DNA of 64,000 nucleotides, from contig NZ_QFFU01000013.1 in the NCBI RefSeq assembly GCF_003131185.1, forward strand, positions 62,001 to 126,000, read 5' to 3'. Shown here piece after piece: positions 43,631 through 53,082 of the stretch. This DNA is from Pseudomonas ovata. GTDB lineage: Bacteria; Pseudomonadota; Gammaproteobacteria; Pseudomonadales; Pseudomonadaceae. The translations under genes were made by a program, and so were the position numbers. The notes beneath the pieces were generated by a model that was not told the DNA's origin, made no database searches, and worked only from the letters and a program-made list of their open reading frames with translations. How positions within the stretch are numbered: position 1 is the stretch's first letter; each line of letters begins with the position of its first letter.

Positions 43631-44468
43631 CGGGCGTCACATAATGCGGCCCATCGAACAGGTACAACGGGTAGCCGTCATAGGCTGCCAACTGGGGCTT
43701 GAGCTCGCCGACGGTCGCCGGGCGAAAGCCGCCGCCGACCTGCGGGCGGAAGGCTTCGACGATCAGGCGCACACGGTGCTTGCCCAGGCGCTGGCTCAGC
43801 GCGTCGGCGTAGGTGCGGGCCACCGGGGCGCTGCGGGCGTAGACGCCGACGCCGTCCTGGAAGAACACGCCGATGTCATCGGGCAGCCATTGCTGCAGCC
43901 ACTCGGCGGTGGCGGCGGGGCCGATGTTGGCGCCGTCGTAGACGCTGATCCACAGCGGTCGTGGCAGTCTGGCCAGCAGCGCCGGCAGCTCGCTGGCGCG
44001 GGTCCAGCTGGGGTCGACTTCGGCGGGAAAGTACCAGCCGGTGACATGCAGTGGAGTCTTGATCTTCGCCACCTTTTCGGACAACGCCGCCAGGTGCTCG
44101 ATGTTGTCGCGTGAGCGGTTTTCGCTGTAGTACCCGGCCAGCCCCAGGATCACATCCTGTGCCCAGGGCTCGCCGGCAATGCGCTGCCAGTCGGGCATCA
44201 CCGGTACGCCGGGCAGGCCGGTGCCGGGGATGAACGCCTGGTCGTCGACCACCGACCATTGCACCAGCAGTTCCCTGGCGCCCAGCGTGTGCCAGTCGCC
44301 GCGAATGCCGACGGTGGCGTTGTCCGGCTGCCAGACCATGCCGACGATGCCAGGCTGCAGCGGCTTGTCGGCGGTGACGTACAGCAGCGTGGTGCCGGTG
44401 ACGAAGGTCAGCGCCAGCAGGAGCAGGCCCGCAGTGGTGCGGTTCAGGGTGCGGCCGAACATATTCAA
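43605..44468 (-). CDS. ybcH: YbcH-like DUF4434 protein, putative glycoside hydrolase-like barrel
   Basis: A 287-residue protein, last gene of the nfr operon. After an N-terminal hydrophobic signal/anchor (about 12-32) come blocks in the order seen in E. coli YbcH and DUF4434 proteins: GMVWQPDN, LLVQWSV, GWYFPAEVDPSW, and VFFQDGVGV. The fold is predicted to be a TIM barrel related to glycoside hydrolases; YbcH is linked to the nfrA-nfrB locus in E. coli. Trimming the NGR-type polymer is an inference. It starts at TTG 44468, directly after the preceding stop, with AAGG 8 nt upstream; ATG 44462 is an alternative. Its 3' end overlaps a ParE remnant. Confidence 0.75.
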   Translation of the reverse strand: MNMFGRTLNRTTAGLLLLALTFVTGTTLLYVTADKPLQPGIVGMVWQPDNATVGIRGDWHTLGARELLVQWSVVDDQAFIPGTGLPGVPVMPDWQRIAGEPWAQDVILGLAGYYSENRSRDNIEHLAALSEKVAKIKTPLHVTGWYFPAEVDPSWTRASELPALLARLPRPLWISVYDGANIGPAATAEWLQQWLPDDIGVFFQDGVGVYARSAPVARTYADALSQRLGKHRVRLIVEAFRPQVGGGFRPATVGELKPQLAAYDGYPLYLFDGPHYVTPELVQQLAR

Positions 44469-45443
44469 TCAGAGCGCCTTCTGGATGCGTTGCTGCCACA
44501 GGTTCAACGAGATCACACCCTTGGCGTTCCATTGCGCGGTGGCGTCGGGGCCCAGGTGGAACTGACCTTCGTTGAATTGCCAGACGATGACCTGCGGTTT
44601 GTGTTCGGCAAAGTCCGGCGACTCCAGGTACTGCAACAGCGTGGCCCATGGCCCCACATCGCCGGGGTTCCAGGTCAGGTTGACCGGGCGGTCCAGGGCG
44701 TTGGAGAGCTTTTGCGTGAACCCCAGGTAAGGCTGCACGAAGCTGTTGCCGATCACCTGCACTGGCGCCGGCGCGTCGTCGATCAGCAGGTCTTTCTCGA
44801 CCTGATGGCGCACGGTGTAGATGTCGCGGCCGATTGCCTTGCGCTTGATGGCCGGCAAAAAGTTGGCTGCCAGGTCGCCAAAGGCGCGTTTGTCGAACCA
44901 CTCGCCCAATACCGCGCCACCTCCCGGCGCACCGGTCAGACGGTAGCGCTGGTTGATCAGTTGCGCGGTGGCGTCGGCGGTGTTTTCGGCGCTCCAGGCG
45001 GTCCAGTGGTAGTCGGCGCGATAAAACGCGGTCTGCTCGCCGTGTTCGGTACGTTGCAGGATCGGCTTGATGTCGAGCGTGGTCAGCCCGGCCTTGTTCA
45101 GCTCGCCTTGCAGGCGCTCGTAGCGCTGGGACACCGCCGGACTCAGGGCCTGGCCCTGTGGCAGGCGTGCGGCATAGAGCGGGGCTTTCATGGGCACCAC
45201 CAGCACCACCAGTTCGATCCTGGCCTGGGCCAGGCGCTGCTGCACCTGTCTGACCAGGGTGGTGCTGCGTGCAAGGCCGGCGTTATCGACCTGGCTCAGG
45301 CTTTCCCAGGCCGGAAACAGCCAGCCGTCCTGGCCGACGATCACCGCCGAGGCGGCTTGAGCGGCGGTGCCTGACAGGCTCAATAGCACAGCGGCTACGC
45401 ACGAGGACCAGGCACGACGGGCAGGATGGACGGCAGCCTTCAT
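44469..45443 (-). CDS. AlgJ/AlgX-like SGNH acetyltransferase of the nfr operon
   Basis: A 324-residue periplasmic protein with a signal peptide (about 1-31, ending QAASA). The AlgJ/AlgX/WssI signature is complete: GWLFPAWESL, the Asp-His motif in RADYHWTAWSAENTA (about 143-157), and the Ser motif in VIGNSFVQPYL (about 229). Such proteins transfer acetyl to exopolysaccharides such as alginate and Wss cellulose. Its place downstream of nfrA and an AlgF-like gene implies that the NfrB-made polymer is O-acetylated. ATGA overlap with the AlgF-like gene. No MBOAT partner lies in this operon. Confidence 0.85.
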   Translation of the reverse strand: MKAAVHPARRAWSSCVAAVLLSLSGTAAQAASAVIVGQDGWLFPAWESLSQVDNAGLARSTTLVRQVQQRLAQARIELVVLVVPMKAPLYAARLPQGQALSPAVSQRYERLQGELNKAGLTTLDIKPILQRTEHGEQTAFYRADYHWTAWSAENTADATAQLINQRYRLTGAPGGGAVLGEWFDKRAFGDLAANFLPAIKRKAIGRDIYTVRHQVEKDLLIDDAPAPVQVIGNSFVQPYLGFTQKLSNALDRPVNLTWNPGDVGPWATLLQYLESPDFAEHKPQVIVWQFNEGQFHLGPDATAQWNAKGVISLNLWQQRIQKAL

Positions 45444-46093
45444 GGCGCGGTCTTGTCGACTAGGCCGATCAGGCGCGGGTTCTGCGCCGTCCCGACCAGG
45501 AACAGGCTGTAGCGGTCACCGGCCTGGAAGGGCTGCAGTTGCAGCGGCAGGCTGGCGGCCTGGCCACAGTGGCCGATCAAGGTGGCCTGCACCGGGTTGA
45601 TGGTGCGCTGGGCCTGGCCCCCGGAGGCCACCTGGCTGAACACACTGCCGCCGTTGGCGAGCTTGATATCGGCCTGGGCGCAGCCGGTGCTGAGGTTATA
45701 GGTGTTGAGCTCGGCCTTGAGGTCCTTGCCGCGTGGCGGCGGGTCGATGACCAGGCGTGGCGCGGCTGCCGGGTCACGGTCCAGGATCAGGGTGACAAAG
45801 GCATTGGCCGGTGCTTTCAGGTCGCGCAGCGCTCGACCGTTGACCGTGATCGGCAGCGGCTTGCGGGCATCGACCGCCTGGAACGGGCTGGCGACGATGG
45901 CCTGGGCCGACAGGGCCTGGGCGGCCCCTGTGCCGATGCGCACCTGTTGTTCGGTGTCGGCCGGGTTGACCACGCGCACCCAGGCCGAGCCTTCAGGCAG
46001 TTTCGGGGCATAGAGCTGGGCGATGCCGGCGGCGGCCTGGGCCACGGTGCAGGCCAGCCCCAGGCCGAGCAGCAAGCTGATACGGGTGTACAT
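45440..46093 (-). CDS. AlgF/WssG-like periplasmic acetylation protein of the nfr operon
   Basis: A 217-residue protein with a Sec signal (about 1-22, ending AQAAAG), similar in length and layout to WssG at 29265: IAQLYAPKLPEGSAWVRVVNPA at the mature N-terminus and RTINPVQATLIGHC near the C-terminus (WssG has RAINPVRLAVQLVC). AlgF-type proteins assist AlgI/AlgJ in polymer acetylation. It sits 9 bp after nfrA and overlaps the AlgJ-like gene. Confidence 0.82.
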   Translation of the reverse strand: MYTRISLLLGLGLACTVAQAAAGIAQLYAPKLPEGSAWVRVVNPADTEQQVRIGTGAAQALSAQAIVASPFQAVDARKPLPITVNGRALRDLKAPANAFVTLILDRDPAAAPRLVIDPPPRGKDLKAELNTYNLSTGCAQADIKLANGGSVFSQVASGGQAQRTINPVQATLIGHCGQAASLPLQLQPFQAGDRYSLFLVGTAQNPRLIGLVDKTAP

Positions 46094-46102
46094 GAGCGGT
46101 CC

Positions 46103-48664
46103 TCAGTAAGAGTAAGTCAGTCGGGAGAACACACCTTTGGCACGGTCATCGCCAAAGACTCTCAGCCGGTATTGCAAGGAAAAATCGACATAGGAACGCG
46201 GTGCGTTGTAGGCGTCTTCACGAAACCAGTAGCGCACGTTGTTGCCGATGCCCAGGCCGCCGGCGCTGCCAGAGGCATAGTCCGTGCTGCCATCGGCCTG
46301 GATTTCAGCGTCCATCTTCGAGTCGTAGTCGAACGCGGCGACCACATGCGGGAAACTCACCCAGCGCGAGCCGGTGCCGCCGATGGCGTAGCTGCGCCCG
46401 CCCTGCCATTCACTGTTGAAGTAGTTGCGCGAGTCGCCCAGGTAGCGGCCCGCCTCGGCGAACAGCTGCGAGGTCCACCAACTGGGCGTATCGACGCGCA
46501 GGTCGGTGCCGACACTGGCGCCATAGCCCAGGCGCAGCAGCCAGTCGCCGTCGATGTCGGACGAACCCAGCGGGAAGGTGCGCTCCACGGCCGCGACCAC
46601 GTTGACCGATGAGAGCGGTTTGACCCGCACGCCCAGCGCGCCTTGCAAGGCCTCCAGCCCGGTGTCGGCGTCACCGTCCTTGCTCCACAGCGTGTCGCTG
46701 AGGCGCCCATAGACTTCGACGTAGCGTGCGTTGCGGTAACCCAGCGGGCGCCACGACGCTTCCGTGCTGTTCTGCAGGCTGTCATTGCTGCGACTGCCGC
46801 TGCCGCCGGTGGTGTTGCCGGTACTGGGGGCAGCGCTCAGGCCGCTGGCCGAGCTGTTGCCGCGGTAAGTGGTGGTGCTGGTCAGGCCCACGCTGCGCGA
46901 GACATCAGCCACCGCGCGCCGGGTGTCGAACACCTGCTGCGCCGACAGGGGCAGTTCGCCGGCCTTTTCAGCATCGACGACACGCTTGAAGTAACCCACG
47001 GCGCCCTTGTCGTCATTGACTCGCATGGCGGTGTAGGCCGCATCCTGCGTGGCGGTCGGCGGCAGACCGCTTTCGCTGTCGGCCTTGGCAAATGAGGCGT
47101 GGGCCGCTTCATCATCGCCGGCCTGGATCGACAGGTAGGCGACCTGCAACTGACTCATGGCATTCAATTCACCGCCGTCGCGGGCCAGTTGCAGGCGCTC
47201 GCGGGCGGTCTGCTGCTGACCCAGGGCCGCATACAGGCTGGCCTCTTCGTAATTGGGCAGGCTGCCCATGGCCAGGGCCTGGCTGAAGTCCTTGCGGGCG
47301 CCGGCATCGTCATCGGCCTGTTGGCGCAGGCGTCCACGCTGGGTCAACAGGCGGGCGTCATCACCGGCCACCTGCAAACCCTGGCCAAGGGCATCGATGG
47401 CCTGCGACAGGTGCTTCTGCTCGCTCAGGGCGGTGGCCTTCAGGCCGTAATACGCCGGATTGCCGGGGGCGCGGCGAATCGCTTCGTCGGCCAGTGCAGC
47501 GGCGGTTACGGGGTCCTTGCGCGCCAGGGCCGCATAAGCCTGCACAGCCAGGTCGGTGCCGGCATCACGCTGATTGCCCGGCCACAGGTCACAGACCAGG
47601 CCGAACGCACTTTCCTGGCAGTTCAGGGCCGGGGCCGGAAAGCGCATCGTGGTTTGCAAACCCTTGCGTTGTTGGCGTGCAGCGGCCTGCGCGACGCCGC
47701 GGCGGCGCGTCAGTTCGCCGTCATCATCCTCGGGCAGGGCCTGCAAATGTTCCAGGGCCTGTTGCGGGTGCTGGTCGAGCAGCGCCAGGTCGGCGGCGAA
47801 GAAGCGGATCTCGCGGACTTCGGAATCGAGCAGGCCCTTGATGGCCAGCGCCCGCTTCAGGTCGGCCTGGGCGGCCTGGGCCTTGCCCTGACGATCGAGG
47901 GCATAGCTGCGCAGGATCCACGGGGCGATCTCGCCGTCGTCCTGGGCCAGCGCGCCGGTGGCCGCTTGCTCGGCCCCTTGATAGTCCTTGGCGGCCAACA
48001 AGGCGCTGATCAACAGTTCCTGATTGGCCGCCACTTCAGGGGCCCAGGCCACCGCCTGGCGAGCCTGATCCACGGCCAGCGACAGGTTGCTCTGTTGCAG
48101 CGCCCGGTAGCCGGCAATCGCCAGTGGTGCGGCCAGTTGCCGGCGGATGGCTTCGCGGCGCATCAACAAGGTGTCGTCGTCAGGGAAACTGCGCAAGGCG
48201 TCGGTGGTGGCCTGGTCAGCGGCGTGCAGATCCTGTTGGCGCTGCAGTGACTCGATCAGCAGCAGGCGGTAATCCATACGCCCAGGGGCCTGACTGATGG
48301 CCTGGCGGGCAGCGCGGGCGGCCCCGGCAAAGTCTTCTCGGTCGTAGGCCTTGAAGGCCTGGGCGGCAACGCCAAAGCCTGGTGCCGGTCGCGCTTGCGG
48401 GTAACGTTGCGGATGATCGCGGCGGTACTTGTCGCGCTCGGCCAGGGCCATCAAAGTCTTGAGCTGGGCGACATCCGGGCGTTGGCGCAGGGCTTCGCGG
48501 GCCTTGCTGATGGCCAGGTCGTAGTTTTCCCGGTCGTAGGCACGGTAGGCCTCGCTGGCCAGCTGGTAGGCCGAGCCGCTCAGGGGCAACGGCAGGATTT
48601 CAGCCGTGGCACTGAGCGGTAACAGGGCCAGCAAGACCAGTAGGGGCAAGAGCGGGCGCATCAT
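46103..48664 (-). CDS. nfrA: NfrA, outer-membrane exporter of the NGR-type glycan (phage N4 receptor family)
   Basis: An 853-residue outer-membrane protein: signal peptide (1-22), TPR solenoid (about 28-590, repeated AYxAYDREN/DYKGAE-like units), a Ser/Gly/Thr-rich linker (about 640-670), and a C-terminal β domain with YGRLSDTLWSKDGDADTGLEA, LRLGYGASVGTDLRVD and FAEAGRYLGDSRNYF. This C-terminal signature is that of NfrA, the phage N4 adsorption protein A. The layout parallels BcsC (TPR plus barrel), as expected of a glycan exporter. Shorter than the E. coli protein (about 990). ATGA overlap with nfrB. Confidence 0.9.
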   Translation of the reverse strand: MMRPLLPLLVLLALLPLSATAEILPLPLSGSAYQLASEAYRAYDRENYDLAISKAREALRQRPDVAQLKTLMALAERDKYRRDHPQRYPQARPAPGFGVAAQAFKAYDREDFAGAARAARQAISQAPGRMDYRLLLIESLQRQQDLHAADQATTDALRSFPDDDTLLMRREAIRRQLAAPLAIAGYRALQQSNLSLAVDQARQAVAWAPEVAANQELLISALLAAKDYQGAEQAATGALAQDDGEIAPWILRSYALDRQGKAQAAQADLKRALAIKGLLDSEVREIRFFAADLALLDQHPQQALEHLQALPEDDDGELTRRRGVAQAAARQQRKGLQTTMRFPAPALNCQESAFGLVCDLWPGNQRDAGTDLAVQAYAALARKDPVTAAALADEAIRRAPGNPAYYGLKATALSEQKHLSQAIDALGQGLQVAGDDARLLTQRGRLRQQADDDAGARKDFSQALAMGSLPNYEEASLYAALGQQQTARERLQLARDGGELNAMSQLQVAYLSIQAGDDEAAHASFAKADSESGLPPTATQDAAYTAMRVNDDKGAVGYFKRVVDAEKAGELPLSAQQVFDTRRAVADVSRSVGLTSTTTYRGNSSASGLSAAPSTGNTTGGSGSRSNDSLQNSTEASWRPLGYRNARYVEVYGRLSDTLWSKDGDADTGLEALQGALGVRVKPLSSVNVVAAVERTFPLGSSDIDGDWLLRLGYGASVGTDLRVDTPSWWTSQLFAEAGRYLGDSRNYFNSEWQGGRSYAIGGTGSRWVSFPHVVAAFDYDSKMDAEIQADGSTDYASGSAGGLGIGNNVRYWFREDAYNAPRSYVDFSLQYRLRVFGDDRAKGVFSRLTYSY

Positions 48665-50769
48665 GACGTAGGCTCCAGAGCGGCAGGGCGATGCTGGCGG
48701 GCGACCGCCTGCTCGATGGTGTCGCGGGGCAACACGCCCAGGTCCACCAGGTAGTCGCCGATGCGTCCGTGGTGCTGCGGGCGATAGTTGAGCATGGCGC
48801 GGTCGAACACCTGGCGGTCGATCAGGCCGGCCTCGATCAGCAGGTCGCCCAGCAGCGGTGTGCCGGCGGCCGGTGGCTGCGTGCCGGGGCGGCTGCCGAT
48901 CTGGCGCAGGCGCTCGACCACCTCGCCTTCGCGAGCGATCAATTGCAGCGGCTCACCACCCAGCGCGGCACTGACCTGGCGCAGGCCTTCGTCCGGCAAC
49001 GGGCTGGTCACGGCGATACGCGGCTGGCCGTTGGGCGCCGGTGTCAGGGGGACGGTGCGCCAGCGCAGGCAGAACTCATCGTCGAGTGCGCCGTCCTGGC
49101 GGTTGGCGTCCAGTTCGAAAATGCGCGGCAGGTCGTTCTGGAAGGCAATGGCCTCGGCCAGGGTTTCGTCGTCGAGCCAGCCACGTCCGAGCAGGATGCG
49201 CCCCAGTGGCAGCGGCCGGCTTTGTTGCTCGTCCAGGGCAGTTTGCAGCCTGGCGTCGGTAATTGCCTGCCAGGACAGCAGCACGCTGCCCAGTTTGCGT
49301 GGCGCCGCGGCGACCAGGTCGGTGGACGGGAAGTCGTGCATGGTCTTGTCCCACACCAGCTTGCGCCCCAGCAGCTTGCCGATCAGGAACATGCGCCAGG
49401 CGCGGGCGGCGGCCATGAAATTGACGAAGTTGCCCACCACCATGCGCGGGATCGACAGCAACCCGTGCTGCCAGCCGTACAGCACGCTGGTGAAGTAGTA
49501 GCGGTGCAGCATGCGCCACAGCAGCGCGATGCCGTTGGTCAGCAACAGGGCCTGCAAGGTGTCGTTGTCATCGAACCAGGCCGGGAAGCTCACGTCCCAC
49601 AGGCCGCTGTAGCGCAGCACGATCAGCGCCACCAGTTGCAGCAGGATCACGTAGGCGAGAATGCTGATGAACGAGGTGACGATGCCCTTGCGGTCGCGAA
49701 ATAACAGGTAGCGGTTGGCCAGCGAGCCGCTCCAGCCCATCTGCTCCCAGCCTTGCAGGCCGATGCCCAGGGTCCAGCGGGCTTTCTGGCGAAAAGCGGT
49801 GCGGAAGGTGTCGGGGAAGAACTCGCGCACGCACAAGGGCATGTGCAGGGTCGATTCGTACGGTTTGCGAAACCACGACTTGCGCAGCACCCGGAACTGC
49901 ACCGCAAAGCGCACGAAGATGGCGTTCATCCCGTATTTGGCCAGGCGCGCACCGACGTCGTAGTCCTCGGTCAGGCTGTCGGTGTTGAACGGCTGGTTCT
50001 GGTTTTCGGCAGCCAGCACTTGCAGGGCACGGTTGGAAAAACAGGTACCGACGCCGGCCGAGGGCACGGTGTCGGTCATGCTCTCACGCACCACCAGGTC
50101 CTTGCCGTGCCATTCGGCGAACTCGTCCATGTAGGTGCCGGCCACCCATTCGTACCAGTTGCGCTCCAGCGACACCACCGGCAGCTGGATCATGTCCTTG
50201 CGCGGGAGCAGGTAGTTGAACAGGCGCAGTTCCAGCGGGTGTAGCACATCTTCACTGTCATGCAGCACGGTGCCGGCGAAGGTCATGCCGTGGGTTTTCT
50301 CGTGCAGGAAAATCGCCTGGATGATCCAGTTCAGGCAGTCGGCCTTGCAGGTGGGGCCGGCGTGAGGCACTTCGACACGGTGCAGTTGCTTGTAACGCCG
50401 GCGCATGCGCTCCACTTCATCGATGGTGCGCTGGTCGTTGATGTAGGTGCCGACGAAGACCATGTAGTTCTGGTAATCCAGGGTCGAGACCATGTTCTCG
50501 ATCATCGGCGCGATGACGTCGTATTCCAGCCAGGCCGGCACCATGATTGCCAGGGGTTGCTGGTCGCGGTCGAGCAACTGCTGCTCGGTCAGCGGCCGAT
50601 AGCGGCGCTCGGCGGTGAACTTGCGGTACAGGCGACGCGACCAGTACCACACATCCACGATCAGGTCGTCCAGGCTGGACACAAGGATCAGTACCGCGAC
50701 CACCAGGGTCGCGGCTTCCAGGAAGCTGTAGTAGTGAGCCAGCCAGTAGGGCCAATAGAGCGAGGTCAT
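48661..50769 (-). CDS. nfrB: NfrB, c-di-GMP-controlled GT2 synthase of the NGR-type glycan
   Basis: A 702-residue inner-membrane glycosyltransferase. N-terminal helix (about 14-33), GT2 domain with HDSED (170-174), TEDYD (267-271) and QKARW (328-332), then further helices (about 365-445). The C-terminus holds two MshEN-type units: residues about 493-544 (LGSVLLSW, PLGRILLGRGWLDD) and about 639-692 (LLGDLLIEAGLID, RIGDYLVDLGVL). MshEN repeats bind c-di-GMP. In E. coli NfrB makes the ManNAc-containing NGR glycan from UDP-ManNAc when c-di-GMP is high. wecB in the same operon supplies that sugar here. Confidence 0.92.
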   Translation of the reverse strand: MTSLYWPYWLAHYYSFLEAATLVVAVLILVSSLDDLIVDVWYWSRRLYRKFTAERRYRPLTEQQLLDRDQQPLAIMVPAWLEYDVIAPMIENMVSTLDYQNYMVFVGTYINDQRTIDEVERMRRRYKQLHRVEVPHAGPTCKADCLNWIIQAIFLHEKTHGMTFAGTVLHDSEDVLHPLELRLFNYLLPRKDMIQLPVVSLERNWYEWVAGTYMDEFAEWHGKDLVVRESMTDTVPSAGVGTCFSNRALQVLAAENQNQPFNTDSLTEDYDVGARLAKYGMNAIFVRFAVQFRVLRKSWFRKPYESTLHMPLCVREFFPDTFRTAFRQKARWTLGIGLQGWEQMGWSGSLANRYLLFRDRKGIVTSFISILAYVILLQLVALIVLRYSGLWDVSFPAWFDDNDTLQALLLTNGIALLWRMLHRYYFTSVLYGWQHGLLSIPRMVVGNFVNFMAAARAWRMFLIGKLLGRKLVWDKTMHDFPSTDLVAAAPRKLGSVLLSWQAITDARLQTALDEQQSRPLPLGRILLGRGWLDDETLAEAIAFQNDLPRIFELDANRQDGALDDEFCLRWRTVPLTPAPNGQPRIAVTSPLPDEGLRQVSAALGGEPLQLIAREGEVVERLRQIGSRPGTQPPAAGTPLLGDLLIEAGLIDRQVFDRAMLNYRPQHHGRIGDYLVDLGVLPRDTIEQAVARQHRPAALEPTS

Positions 50770-50781
50770 CGACAGGCCTCG

Positions 50782-52986
50782 TTATTGACGATTACGGCGG
50801 GCACGACGGCCGGCCAGCAGCAACAGCGCAAACAGCAGCACGCCGGCCGGGATCAGCCACAACAGCGACGGTTGGCGCCAGGCGTCCAGACCACGTGGCT
50901 CGTCGGCGTCGATCAACTGGCTGCCACTGGGGTCGTGGGTGTCGAAGGTCGACAGCGCACCCTCGGCCCCGAGGATCGAGGCGTTACCGCGGGTCAGCAA
51001 TAACGGTTCCTTGAACTGCGGGGCCTGGCTGCCCAGGGTGCGATACACCACGCCGTGCAGGCTGCCGCTCTTGATCACTTGCAACGCGGCCATGTTGTCC
51101 AGCTGCTGCAGGTCCAGCAGGCGCTGTTCCTTGTGGTTGATCAGCAGGCGGCCTTGCGCGTCGACCTGCAAGGCCTCGGCACTGTCCTTGACCGGCAGCT
51201 CGAAGGCCAGGAAGGATTTGTCCGGGCTCACGGCCGTCTTGTCGTCGGCCTGCACACTGAGCTGGGCGCGCAGCGGCGAGACCCCGGTGGCGTCGGCAAT
51301 CTTGATCAGGGTCGGCAGGCTGCTGGCCGGGTGATCGAGCCAGGCTTGTGGCACCAGCACCTGGGTGTGTTGCGCAAAGCGCGCGGCCATGCCGGCAAAG
51401 TCGCTGCCCGGTGTGCTGTTCTCCAGCACGATATGGCTGGTCGGCAGCACGCTGACCGGGAACGCCTGGGGCGTTTCCAGGCAGCGGTTACTGACCGGCT
51501 GACGCTGGAACGACACCCGCAAGACGTTACGCGAGCCCAGGGCATAGGCCGGGATACGCGCCTCGATGCGTTGTTTCTGGCCATCGCTGACCAGTTGTGC
51601 GGCACCGATCAGGTAATCGTTGAGAAACACCGAGGCCACAGGGGCCGTGCTGGAGGCTCCGGGCGCGCTGGCCACGTCGACCACGGCCCGCACTGGCAGG
51701 CGGCCGTCGTAGGCAACGTTGCCCAACGGGAACGTGGCGCTCCAGTCGCTTTTGGCCAGCAAATCCAGGCTGCCGGGCGAGCCGCCCAGGCGCGACAGGG
51801 CCAGGCGACCGTCCTGGGTCAGCGGCAGTTGTGCTTCGGCAATGGTCAGTTGGTGGTTGCGCGCCAGTGTGTTCCACGCCGAGTTGAACAGGGTCATGGC
51901 CTTGATGGTGGCCGTGGGGGCGATCAACAGCATCGGCCGGGTGCCGAGCAGGGCCAGGCGCGCCTCGTCCTTGCCCAGCGAGCCCAGCCCTGTACGGATG
52001 TGGTGTTCGCGCCATTGGTCCAGCGCGGTGGCGGCCTGGGGGTCGAGCGCCTGGACTTCGGCCTGCAAGGCATCCAGCGCCGTGTCGATGCCCTTGAGCA
52101 ACTGCGCGTCATCGATGGCCAGGTCGGCCTGGATGTCGGGGCTCTTGCCCAGCACCAGCAGTGCGCCGACTTCAGCGGCGCTCTTGAGGGTGTAGCGACC
52201 CTCGCCGTCGAGGCTGGCGAAGGCTGGCACGCCGCGCAGTGCTTCAGGCACACGACGGGCGCTCAATTGAACGGTGTCGCCCACGCCGGGCAGCGGCAGG
52301 ATGCGCGCCTGTTTGCCGATACGCTCCAGCGCCACGCCGAGGCGCCAGACCGCGTCGTAGCTGGCACTGGACAAGGTGCCCGGGGCGATCAGTACGCCGG
52401 GTTGGCCGGGCAGGGCATTCCAGGCCGCACCGATGTCACGCAACTGGCTGGCATCGTAGCTGTAGGTCAGGCGTGTGTCGGGCTGGATGCGCAGCACGTT
52501 GCCGATGGCGCGCTCGTCTTCGCACAGTTCACGTTCCACCCGTGACGACCAGGCCACCCCCAGGCGCACCGAACCGCTGTCGCGCGGGGCCTTGTCGACG
52601 CCCAGGGTGGCACTGGCATCGCCCTGGGCTTCGTTCAGGCCCTGGGCGCGCACCGGGTAGCCGTCCAGCGACAACAGCAGGGTGTTACGGCCACCCTCGC
52701 CATTGAGGTAGCTGGCGTCGAATGTCAGCGAGGCATCGGTCAGTGGCACACCCGCCGGCACGGGCAGGTACAGCTCGCGCCGCGCGTCGCTGGCGCCCAG
52801 GACAATGGGGTCGTTGATGCCCAGGTCGTCCAGACGTATTTCGCGCTCCTGGCGCAGGTCGGCATTGAGTCGGGCAATGGCTTGGGCCAGCGGGCTTTCG
52901 GCTGCCAGGGTCTGGGTCGGCATGAGCGCGAGCAGGCTCGCACCCCAGGCAAGGGCGCTGAATGCACCCAGGTGGATGGACTTCAT
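50782..52986 (-). CDS. BcsB-like periplasmic protein of the nfr operon
   Basis: A 734-residue protein with a Sec signal (about 1-29, ending TLAAES), a β-rich/flavodoxin-like periplasmic body, and a C-terminal transmembrane anchor followed by a short basic tail (LLWLIPAGVLLFALLLLAG, then RRARRNRQ). Layout, size and position directly before the synthase mimic BcsB with BcsA. Sequence similarity to BcsB is weak by eye, mainly the double-domain plan (SLDGYPVR/VFLNDYLIGAAQL blocks with RIEARIPAYALGSRNVL). By inference it passes the NfrB product to NfrA. E. coli nfr genes are not known to me to include such a protein. Confidence 0.75.
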   Translation of the reverse strand: MKSIHLGAFSALAWGASLLALMPTQTLAAESPLAQAIARLNADLRQEREIRLDDLGINDPIVLGASDARRELYLPVPAGVPLTDASLTFDASYLNGEGGRNTLLLSLDGYPVRAQGLNEAQGDASATLGVDKAPRDSGSVRLGVAWSSRVERELCEDERAIGNVLRIQPDTRLTYSYDASQLRDIGAAWNALPGQPGVLIAPGTLSSASYDAVWRLGVALERIGKQARILPLPGVGDTVQLSARRVPEALRGVPAFASLDGEGRYTLKSAAEVGALLVLGKSPDIQADLAIDDAQLLKGIDTALDALQAEVQALDPQAATALDQWREHHIRTGLGSLGKDEARLALLGTRPMLLIAPTATIKAMTLFNSAWNTLARNHQLTIAEAQLPLTQDGRLALSRLGGSPGSLDLLAKSDWSATFPLGNVAYDGRLPVRAVVDVASAPGASSTAPVASVFLNDYLIGAAQLVSDGQKQRIEARIPAYALGSRNVLRVSFQRQPVSNRCLETPQAFPVSVLPTSHIVLENSTPGSDFAGMAARFAQHTQVLVPQAWLDHPASSLPTLIKIADATGVSPLRAQLSVQADDKTAVSPDKSFLAFELPVKDSAEALQVDAQGRLLINHKEQRLLDLQQLDNMAALQVIKSGSLHGVVYRTLGSQAPQFKEPLLLTRGNASILGAEGALSTFDTHDPSGSQLIDADEPRGLDAWRQPSLLWLIPAGVLLFALLLLAGRRARRNRQ

Positions 52987-53082
52987 CGGACGTGGTCTCG
53001 AACGAGTAATAAACGAGTGAGCGTTGGCGGTCGAGCGGGCAGCATGGCCGCCCGCGTCAACGGTGTCGCAATACAGCGGTTG

